A program made the translations under genes and the position numbers. Shown here one piece after another: positions 6,242 through 11,204 of a stretch of DNA of 11,204 nt (position 1 is the stretch's first letter; each line of letters opens with the position of its first letter). The DNA lies in contig JBFMFR010000085.1 in NCBI GenBank assembly GCA_040752025.1, positions 1 to 11,204 on the forward strand, read 5' to 3'. The notes below the pieces were generated by a model. That model saw only the letters and a list, made by a program, of their open reading frames with translations, was not told the origin of the DNA and searched no databases. The stretch comes from JBFMFR01 sp040752025. GTDB lineage: Bacteria; Chloroflexota; Anaerolineae; Anaerolineales; UBA4823.

Positions 6242-7485
6242 TCCATTCCGCTTCCCAACTGCTCACCCTCTCCGGCGGCCCGCAACGCGGCCACGACCTT
6301 GGCCGCCTGGAGATCATCCCGGACGGCGCTGTCCTTTTCCAGGATGAGAAGATCGTCGCCGTTGGCCCCAGCGCTGAGCTGCGCGCGGCCTACCCCGATG
6401 AGCCGGCCCTGGACGCCGGTGGCAAAGTCGTCATGCCCGGCTTCGTCGACCCGCACACCCACGCCATCTGGGCCGGCGACCGCTCGGCCGAGTTCGAGAT
6501 GCGCCTGGAGGGCAAGACTTACCTCGAAATTCTGGCCTCCGGCGGCGGCATCCATTCTACCGTGCGCGCCACCCGCACCGGCTCGCTGGAGGACATGCTG
6601 CGCGAGACCCGCCCGCGCCTGTGGAGCATGTTCAACCACGGCACCACCACCGCCGAGGTCAAGACCGGTTACGGTCTGCGCACCGCCGCCGAGCTGCGCA
6701 TGCTCCAGGCCCTGCTGCTCCTGGACAAGGAGGGACCGTTGGAGATTGCCCCCACCTTTTTGGGCGCCCACGCCATCCCCCCGGATTACAAAGACCATCC
6801 GGACGAGTACACCGCCCTGGTGTGCAACACCATGCTGCCCGTGCTCAAGGATTGGTGGCCGCACCAGGCTCCCTATTCCCCGATGCCCTTCGTCGATGTG
6901 TTCTGCGAGACCGGCGCATTCGACCTGGAGCAGTCGCGCGCCATCCTGGGCAAGGCCAAAGAGCTGGGCTTCCCCCTCAAGATCCACGCTGACGAGTTCG
7001 ACAATCTGGGTGGGGCGCGCCTGGCGGCCGAGCTGGGGGCCGTCTCGGCCGACCACCTGGTCAAGACCTCCCCAGGCGACATCCAGGCCCTGGCGCGCAG
7101 CCAGACCGTGGCGGTCGGCCTGCCCTGCACGCCCTTCGGCCTGGCGGAGGCGCACTACACCCCGGCGCGTGCCATCCTGGCCGAGGGCGGCCTGCTGGCC
7201 GTTGCCACCGACCTGAACCCGGGCACGGCCTGGTGTGAGAGCATGCAGTTCGCCCTGGCCCTGGCCTGCCGCTACATGCGCCTGACCCCCGCCCAGGCCA
7301 TCGCCGCCGCCACCATCAACGCCGCCGCCGCCATCGGGCGCGATGCGCTCATCGGCTCGCTCGAGCCCGGCAAGCAGGCTGACCTGCTGATCCTCTCGGT
7401 CCCCGATTACCGCCACCTGGGCTACCGCTTCGGCACCAACCTGGTGCAGACGGTGATCAAGAAGGGCCGCGTTTATGCCGTCTGA
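6235..7485 (+). CDS. hutI: Imidazolonepropionase
   Basis: A cytoplasmic amidohydrolase converting 4-imidazolone-5-propanoate to N-formimino-L-glutamate, the third step of histidine degradation (EC 3.5.2.7). It has 416 residues, the usual length. FVDPHTHAIWAGDR provides metal ligands H74 and H76. KTGYGL (143-148) and FLGAHAIP (175-182) are substrate-pocket motifs. IHADEF gives metal ligand H251 and catalytic E254. SADHL has H274, and VATDLNPG has metal ligand D326. All expected residues are present. The ATG overlaps the end of hicB by 7 nt and has no clear ribosome-binding site, so it is probably translated by coupling to hicB. hutH, hutU and later hut genes are not in the window, so the pathway partners must be elsewhere or absent. 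The identification is very secure. Confidence 0.96.
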   Translation: MLIHSASQLLTLSGGPQRGHDLGRLEIIPDGAVLFQDEKIVAVGPSAELRAAYPDEPALDAGGKVVMPGFVDPHTHAIWAGDRSAEFEMRLEGKTYLEILASGGGIHSTVRATRTGSLEDMLRETRPRLWSMFNHGTTTAEVKTGYGLRTAAELRMLQALLLLDKEGPLEIAPTFLGAHAIPPDYKDHPDEYTALVCNTMLPVLKDWWPHQAPYSPMPFVDVFCETGAFDLEQSRAILGKAKELGFPLKIHADEFDNLGGARLAAELGAVSADHLVKTSPGDIQALARSQTVAVGLPCTPFGLAEAHYTPARAILAEGGLLAVATDLNPGTAWCESMQFALALACRYMRLTPAQAIAAATINAAAAIGRDALIGSLEPGKQADLLILSVPDYRHLGYRFGTNLVQTVIKKGRVYAV

Positions 7486-7512
7486 TGGCATGGTTTACAT
7501 GGGAATGAGGTT

Positions 7513-7734
7513 ATGTTTGCAGATACGGTGATCTGGATGGCGGCCTGGCTGGCTGCCCCCGCGCCAGGGACCCTGCTGCGCATCCTGGCGCTGGTGATCG
7601 TGCTGGCCTTGATCTGGCTGGTGCTGCGCTTCGTGCTGCGCCTGGCCTGGCGCATATTTAGCTGCGGCTGCGGCGTGATCGTGCTCGTCGGCCTGGGTTT
7701 GCTGGCCATCTCCTATTTCGGCCGGGCGGGATGA
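7513..7734 (+). CDS. Small two-helix membrane protein, unknown function
   Basis: A 73-residue protein with two hydrophobic segments (about 21-42 and 51-69) separated by a basic turn (R39, R43, R47) and a CGCG motif at 51-54. It is predicted to sit in the cytoplasmic membrane. Near-tandem spacing supports a real gene: it starts 27 nt after hutI and ends 9 nt before the HD gene, with GAGG 2-3 nt before its ATG. I recognise no family and assign no function. The two close cysteines could bind metal or form a disulfide, but that is speculation. Confidence 0.65.
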   Translation: MFADTVIWMAAWLAAPAPGTLLRILALVIVLALIWLVLRFVLRLAWRIFSCGCGVIVLVGLGLLAISYFGRAG

Positions 7735-7743
7735 TCCCTGGGA

Positions 7744-8385
7744 ATGGTTGACGTCCACACCGCCCGCCGTTGGTACCCGCCGGACGACCCCGTGCATGGC
7801 TTCGAGCACGTCCTGCGCGTCTACCGCCTGGCGGAGCGCCTGGCCCAGGCCGAGGGCGCCGATCTCGAGATCGTGCGGGCCGCCGCCCTGCTGCACGACG
7901 CCCAGGGCGGCAGCCAGGCAGGCGTGCAAGGCGAGCGTGAAAACCACCAGCAGGCTTCGGCGGATTTCGCCGCCCGGGTCTTGCAGGCCGAAGGCTGGCC
8001 GGCAGAGCGCATCGCCGCCGTGCAGCACTGCATCCGGGCGCACCGCTTTCGCCAGGCTGGCGAGCCGCCCGCCACGCTCGAGGCGCAGGTGCTTTTCGAC
8101 GCCGACAAGCTGGACGCCATCGGCGCCACCGGCGTGGCGCGCGCCCTGGCTTACGCCATGCAGGCCGGCGCCCCTTTCTACGCCCCGCCCTCCCCGGGCT
8201 TCGTGCAGACCGGTGAGCTGGAAGCCGGTGAGCCGCACAGCGCCTACCACGAGTACCTCTTCAAGCTGCGCAAGCTGGCCTCGCGCCTGCACACCGCCTC
8301 TGGGCGAGCCCTGGCCCACTCCCGCCATCGCCTGATGCAGGCCTATTTCGAACACCTGGCCGCCGAAATGGACGGCGAAGCCTAG
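7744..8385 (+). CDS. HD-domain metal-dependent phosphohydrolase, YedJ-like
   Basis: A 213-residue cytoplasmic protein of the HD superfamily. The metal-binding pattern is complete: H22 in HGFEH, the HD doublet H51-D52 in LLHDAQGG, histidines at 68 and 95-100 (HCIRAH), and D119/D121/D124 in FDADKLDAIG. It resembles the YedJ group of stand-alone HD hydrolases, whose natural substrates are not settled but are probably phosphate esters or nucleotides. It is the last gene of the hicB-hutI cluster, and nothing ties it to histidine catabolism apart from position. Its ATG has only GGGA close by, and it may be translated by re-initiation after the membrane-protein gene 9 nt upstream. Family assignment is firm. 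The substrate is unknown. Confidence 0.85.
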   Translation: MVDVHTARRWYPPDDPVHGFEHVLRVYRLAERLAQAEGADLEIVRAAALLHDAQGGSQAGVQGERENHQQASADFAARVLQAEGWPAERIAAVQHCIRAHRFRQAGEPPATLEAQVLFDADKLDAIGATGVARALAYAMQAGAPFYAPPSPGFVQTGELEAGEPHSAYHEYLFKLRKLASRLHTASGRALAHSRHRLMQAYFEHLAAEMDGEA

Positions 8386-8437
8386 CCCCGGGGCAGCCTG
8401 CGCAGGCAGGTTTCGTGCTAGCAAGTTCCACTTGCCC
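8385..8437. repeat. Three consecutive dyads after the HD gene
   Basis: GCCCCGGGGC (8385-8394) and GCCTGCGCAGGC (8396-8407) are perfect palindromes. GCAAGT-TCC-ACTTGC (8421-8435) is a 6-bp stem with a 3-nt loop. GGGCA (8391-8395) can alternatively pair with TGCCC (8433-8437). There is no T-run, so this is not a standard intrinsic terminator. It could block exonucleases, end transcription weakly, or be a dispersed intergenic repeat. Confidence 0.5.
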
Positions 8438-8499
8438 TATGTTGCGGTGATTTCAATCGCCAGGTCGCTTGTGAATGCTTGTGAAATCCAAAGTACGCC

Positions 8500-8528
8500 T
8501 TGTCGTCTACCCCAAAAACGACTACAAT
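8500..8528 (+). promoter_or_regulatory. Sigma-70-type promoter of the response regulator gene
   Basis: TTGTCG (8500-8505), a 17-nt spacer and TACAAT (8523-8528). The ATG at 8536 lies 7 nt behind the -10 box, so the mRNA is predicted to be leaderless or nearly so. No ribosome-binding site precedes the ATG, in agreement with this. Confidence 0.65.
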
Positions 8529-8535
8529 ACGAGCT

Positions 8536-9168
8536 ATGAATATTCCCTATGGTCCTATTTTGGTTGTTGAAGATGTTCCCCACATCCTCGAATTGCTGGA
8601 AGTCACCCTGCGCTTCAAGGGCTACCCGGTAACCACCGCCCGCAACGGGCAGGAGGCGCTGGATTTCATCGCCAAGGAGCACCCCGCGCTGGTGATCACC
8701 GATATCCTCATGCCCAAGCTGGACGGCTTCGCCCTGGTGCATCGCCTGCGCACGGATCCCAAGACCAGCGGCATCCCCATCATCTTCCTGTCAGCCACTT
8801 ACGTGACGCCGGAGGATAAGGCTTTTGCCATGAGCCTGGGGGCGGTGCGCTTCCTGGAGAAGCCGGTGGACACGGAGGAGTTTTTGATCACCGTGGCAGA
8901 AGTGCTCACCGCTGGCCCCTCCACCCTGCCCAAGCCGCTCAACACTCGTGACTTCTACAAGGGCTACCGCGACCGCCTGGAGCACAAGCTGCGCCACAAG
9001 ATCACCCAGATCCAGCGCACCGAGCGCTTGCTGGAGACCCTGCCGGAAGAGCAAAAACCGGCTTTCAAGGCGCTGCTCGAAGAAGCTTACAGCCATCGCA
9101 ATGAGATCCAGCACGAACTGGACGAGCTCTATCGCCTGCTCGAGCAGTTCGTCAACAACAACCACTAA
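8536..9168 (+). CDS. Response regulator with receiver domain and helical C-terminal extension
   Basis: A 210-residue cytoplasmic two-component receiver protein. Residues 5-125 form the receiver domain: acidic pair E12-D13, phosphoacceptor D56 in VITDILMPKLDG, S86 in FLSA and K109 in LEKP, all intact. Residues about 135-206 are charged and heptad-like (rich in Glu, Arg, Leu), predicted to be helical or coiled coil, with no recognisable DNA-binding, GGDEF or other output domain. It may therefore act by protein contacts or dimerise through the tail. No histidine kinase is nearby. The start at 8536 fits the promoter. An upstream TTG at 8500 would begin inside the -35 box. It is one nucleotide ahead of the phosphatase gene, so the two are co-transcribed. 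Confidence 0.9.
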   Translation: MNIPYGPILVVEDVPHILELLEVTLRFKGYPVTTARNGQEALDFIAKEHPALVITDILMPKLDGFALVHRLRTDPKTSGIPIIFLSATYVTPEDKAFAMSLGAVRFLEKPVDTEEFLITVAEVLTAGPSTLPKPLNTRDFYKGYRDRLEHKLRHKITQIQRTERLLETLPEEQKPAFKALLEEAYSHRNEIQHELDELYRLLEQFVNNNH

Positions 9169-9169
9169 G

Positions 9170-9958
9170 ATGCGCCCTACGCTAAGTGATGTTGAACTCC
9201 TGGCGCGCCAGGCCGGGGAGTTGTTGCGCGCTGGTTTCGGCCAGCGCCACCAGGTGGATCACAAAGGAGTGATCGACCTGGTCACGGAGATGGATCACCG
9301 CTCGGAGGATTTCCTGCTGGGCGAAATCCGCCGGCGCTTCCCCCAGGACGGCATTGTGACTGAGGAGAGCGGTGAACTGGGCGGGCAGGCCTGCTGCCTG
9401 TGGTACGTGGATCCCCTGGATGGCACGGTCAACTACGCCCACGGCGTGCCCATCTTCACCGTTTCGCTGGCCTATGCTGAGGATGGCGTGGTCCGCCTGG
9501 GGGCCGTGTACGACCCGATGCAGGATGAGCTGTTCAGCGCCAGCCTGGGCCAGGGCTCCTGGCTCAAGGGCCGGCTTTTGCAGGCCTCGTCAGAACGCAC
9601 CCTGGATCAGAGCCTGCTGGTGACGGGCTTCCCCTACGATGTTCGTACCAACCCGCAGAACAACCTGGGGTTGTACGCCCGCTTTGCCCTGTGCTCGCAG
9701 GGCGTGCGCCGCCTCGGCTCAGCCGCCCTCGACCTGTGCTACGTGGCAGCCGGGCGCTTCGAAGGCTATTGGGAAACCCAGTTGAACCCCTGGGATATTG
9801 CGGCGGGAGCGTTGATCGCCCAGGAAGCCGGGGCGCGGGTCACGCGCATGCAGGGCGAGCCAGATTACCTGCGCGCTCCCTGCACCGTGCTGGCTGCCAA
9901 CCCCGAGGTGCACCCCCAGATGCTGGCGGTGATGCACTCCGAATTGCAACACTCCTGA
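9170..9958 (+). CDS. Inositol monophosphatase family protein
   Basis: A 262-residue member of the Mg2+-dependent, lithium-sensitive phosphatase family (IMPase/SuhB/HisN-like/CysQ), likely removing phosphate from inositol-1-phosphate or a related sugar or nucleotide phosphate. Metal-site residues are all present: E65/E66 in VTEESGE, D81 and D84 in DPLDGT, and D209 in WDIAAG. Length is typical. The ATG follows the response regulator stop by one base, without its own ribosome-binding site, so translation is probably coupled. The gene meets surE tail to tail, 14 nt apart. Sequence by eye does not decide between inositol-1-phosphatase, histidinol-phosphatase or PAP phosphatase. The first is the default. 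Confidence 0.9.
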   Translation: MRPTLSDVELLARQAGELLRAGFGQRHQVDHKGVIDLVTEMDHRSEDFLLGEIRRRFPQDGIVTEESGELGGQACCLWYVDPLDGTVNYAHGVPIFTVSLAYAEDGVVRLGAVYDPMQDELFSASLGQGSWLKGRLLQASSERTLDQSLLVTGFPYDVRTNPQNNLGLYARFALCSQGVRRLGSAALDLCYVAAGRFEGYWETQLNPWDIAAGALIAQEAGARVTRMQGEPDYLRAPCTVLAANPEVHPQMLAVMHSELQHS

Positions 9959-9972
9959 TCAGGGGCGCTTCT

Positions 9973-10779
9973 CTATGACCGGCGCAACTGCGCTTCGAAG
10001 CCGCTCAGATCGATGCGTGATGTCAGGTCCAGGCTCAGCGGTGTGACTGAGACGCAGCGCCGCACGCGCAGGGCGTACACGTCAGTATCGGGCGCATCCT
10101 CTTCGGGGTGCTCGATGGTGCGGTAACCCACTGTCGCCGCTGTATCCCAGCCCTCCCGTTTGGGCGGCAGCGGCTCGAAGTAGCGCAGGCGCGACAGGCG
10201 CGTCAGGCTCCAGGGGGTTTGCGGGTTTGCCTCGCAAGGCACTTCCACTTTGAGCACATCCACGTCTGGCGGGAAATGGTTTTGCAGCGCCAGGGCGGCG
10301 AAATAGCGCGTGAAGTACGCCGCCACGTTGAAATCGACCTGGTCGGAATGTGAGTAGTGGTGCTGCGGCTCGGTTTCCAGGGACACCGCCAGGGAGGGGA
10401 TGCCGTGCGAAGCGCCTTCTAAAGCCGCCCCAACCGTGCCGGAGATCGTCACCCCGCTGCCCACGTTTTCGCCATAGTTGATCCCTGAAACCAGCAGGTC
10501 TGGGCGGCGCGGCAGGATCTCGAAGATGGCGTGAAGCACTGCCTGGGCCGGCGTGCCGTCCACGGCGTGCACTTCCCAGGTCTGGCCGTTCACCTGCACG
10601 CTCTGCAGTTGGATGCGCCCATCCGATGAGGCCGGCAGGCTGCGCCCGGCTCCAGACCATTGCTGGTTCGGCGCCACAACGTGCACGAAGCCCAGCTCGG
10701 AGAGCACACTGGCGGCGGCCCACAGGCCGGGAGATTGGATGCCATCATCGTTGGTCAGCAGGATGTGGATAGGCTTCAT
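9973..10779 (-). CDS. surE: 5'/3'-nucleotidase SurE
   Basis: A cytoplasmic metal-dependent phosphatase that removes phosphate from nucleoside 5'- and 3'-monophosphates (EC 3.1.3.5), associated with stationary-phase survival. It has 268 residues, the usual length. The N-terminal LLTNDDGIQSPG supplies metal ligands D11 and D12. APNQQWSGAGRS supplies S42 and SGINYGENVGSG supplies N101, with the typical SGTVGAALEG following. The ATG at 10779 is preceded by GAGGG with about 4-nt spacing (complement of 10784-10788). On the minus strand it follows the tRNA-Arg and its terminator. I see no clear promoter of its own, so read-through or a weak unseen promoter must express it. Confidence 0.95.
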   Translation of the reverse strand: MKPIHILLTNDDGIQSPGLWAAASVLSELGFVHVVAPNQQWSGAGRSLPASSDGRIQLQSVQVNGQTWEVHAVDGTPAQAVLHAIFEILPRRPDLLVSGINYGENVGSGVTISGTVGAALEGASHGIPSLAVSLETEPQHHYSHSDQVDFNVAAYFTRYFAALALQNHFPPDVDVLKVEVPCEANPQTPWSLTRLSRLRYFEPLPPKREGWDTAATVGYRTIEHPEEDAPDTDVYALRVRRCVSVTPLSLDLTSRIDLSGFEAQLRRS

Positions 10780-10814
10780 GAAACCCTCTTTTCAGCAAGC
10801 GATCTTGAAATTCT

Positions 10815-10852
10815 GTGATAAAAACCCCTTACCTGGAAAGGTAAGGGGTTTC
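10815..10852 (-). terminator. Intrinsic terminator of the tRNA-Arg transcript
   Basis: A perfect 12-bp stem (10822-10833 with 10840-10851) and a 6-nt loop. On the minus strand it reads GGTAAGGGG then TTTTTATC, a textbook stem and T-run. It starts only 3 nt beyond the tRNA 3' end and lies about 36 nt before the surE ATG. The plus strand lacks a comparable T-run after the stem, so it acts mainly on minus-strand transcripts. Confidence 0.85.
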
Positions 10853-10854
10853 AG

Positions 10855-10928
10855 CGCCCCCGGCGCGACTCGAACACGCGACCCCTTGCTCCGCAAGCAA
10901 GTGCTCTAATCCACTGAGCTACGAGGGC
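10855..10928 (-). tRNA. tRNA-Arg, anticodon GCG
   Basis: All four arms fold. The acceptor GCCCTCG / CGGGGGC has one G-U pair. The D-arm GCTC / GAGC has GG-A in its loop, giving the A20 arginine identity base. The anticodon stem CTTGC / GCAAG has loop TTGCGGA, the variable loop is 5 nt, and the T-arm GCGTG / CGCGC has loop TTCGAGT. The discriminator is G73 and CCA is not encoded. The anticodon GCG would read CGC and CGU. Bacteria usually use ACG (with inosine) for these codons, so this one is unusual. Confidence 0.93.
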
Positions 10929-10948
10929 AGGCTACTTGAGCGCCCACA

Positions 10949-10976
10949 ATTTTACCACTTTCCGAATTTTAAGCAA
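10949..10976 (-). promoter_or_regulatory. Promoter of tRNA-Arg
   Basis: On the minus strand TTGCTT (complement of 10971-10976), a 16-nt spacer and TAAAAT (complement of 10949-10954). Transcription would begin at about 10942, some 14 nt before the mature tRNA 5' end, a normal distance. It is divergent from the promoter at 11010-11037. Confidence 0.65.
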
Positions 10977-11009
10977 GTGTCCAGCCAGCCAGGGGAGGGC
11001 GTCAAAATC

Positions 11010-11037
11010 TTGCAAAGGGGAAAAACCGAGGTACTAT
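11010..11037 (+). promoter_or_regulatory. Promoter of the last gene, leaderless-type
   Basis: TTGCAA (11010-11015), a 16-nt spacer and TACTAT (11032-11037). An ATG lies 7 nt behind the -10 box at 11045, the same geometry as before the response regulator. A second in-frame ATG at 11057 has GGAGG (11047-11051) at 5-nt spacing, so a conventional start is also possible. Confidence 0.6.
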
Positions 11038-11044
11038 GGGGGAA

Positions 11045-11204
11045 ATGGAGGCAGCGATGATAGACACCGGAGAGATCGCCAAGAAATGGCATGAGCAGAG
11101 TTTTGAATTAATGACCGGGATGGCCGAATGGCGGATGCAACATCCCAAAGCAACGTTGCGGGAAATCGAAGCGGAGTTGGATCGACGGCTGGAACGCGTG
11201 CGAG
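11045..11204 (+). CDS. Partial gene, hypothetical, possibly a transposase-type N-terminus
   Basis: The frame is open from ATG 11045 (or ATG 11057, which has GGAGG at good spacing) to the window edge, 53 codons. It reads with charged, helical sequence such as WHEQSFELMTGMAEWRMQHP and ATLREIEAELDRRLERVR. The MAEWRxxHPxATLxEIEAxLDxRL pattern reminds me of the N-terminal part of transposase-like proteins (possibly ISKra4-type) that I associate with Chloroflexota. That is memory, not alignment, and no inverted repeats or zinc motif can be seen within the window. The rest of the gene is needed to name it. Confidence 0.6.
   Translation, partial: MEAAMIDTGEIAKKWHEQSFELMTGMAEWRMQHPKATLREIEAELDRRLERVR

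Noticed and set aside
5911..7491. A 526-codon open frame on the minus strand
   Set aside because: It is antisense to hicB and hutI, both certain genes. Its Gly/Ala/Gln/His-rich composition is typical of a shadow frame in high-GC DNA.
7495..8424. A 309-codon minus-strand frame opposite the membrane-protein and HD genes
   Set aside because: The HD gene on the plus strand has a complete metal-binding pattern. The antisense product has only low-complexity Gly/Gln/His sequence.
8385..8437. CRISPR-like repeats
   Set aside because: The dyads differ in sequence and there are no repeated units with spacers.
8500..8535. TTG start of the response regulator at 8500
   Set aside because: It coincides with the -35 box and adds 12 residues ahead of a normal receiver-domain start. 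The ATG at 8536 fits the promoter.

Overview
The window looks like a piece of chromosome from a high-GC, free-living bacterium. My best guess is Chloroflexota (Anaerolineae-like), at low to moderate confidence. The guess rests on GC-rich codon usage, a short DnaE-type polymerase fragment, a long secreted lipoprotein with calcium-loop repeats, a HicB of the type paired with RNP-starting HicA proteins, and start codons lying only 6-7 nt behind good -10 boxes. No phage, plasmid or CRISPR hallmark is visible.

Left edge (1-1127): a palindrome-rich 120-base stretch abuts the 3' part of a DnaE-family polymerase gene that lacks its 5' part and seems to lose its OB-fold at the 3' end. It is a gene remnant, and the left junction may be the end of a mobile element. 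About 200 bp without a clear gene follow.

Minus-strand block (1128-5717): a DinG/XPD-type helicase with an N-terminal PD-(D/E)XK nuclease-like domain lies upstream of an AT-richer gene for a secreted lipoprotein. That lipoprotein has seven calcium-loop (FG-GAP/VCBS) repeats and a concanavalin-like C-terminal domain.

Plus-strand block (5776-8385): a strong promoter, divergent from the helicase gene, drives what looks like a hicAB toxin-antitoxin locus whose toxin gene has been almost entirely deleted. The surviving hicB overlaps hutI (imidazolonepropionase). A 73-residue membrane protein and an HD-domain hydrolase follow closely, so the four genes probably share a transcript.

Right part (8386-11204): three consecutive DNA dyads close the operon. 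Next comes a promoter with almost no leader in front of a response regulator with a helical C-terminal extension, followed 1 nt later by an inositol-monophosphatase-family gene. Convergent to these is surE. Upstream of surE on the minus strand lie a terminator and a tRNA-Arg with the bacterially unusual anticodon GCG. A final plus-strand gene begins at 11045 or 11057 and runs off the window.

The most interesting points are the toxin-deleted hicAB locus wired into a histidine-degradation gene, the recurring leaderless-type promoters, the structured DNA at the broken dnaE junction, and the tRNA-Arg(GCG). I do not see a clearly new multi-gene defence or biosynthetic system.
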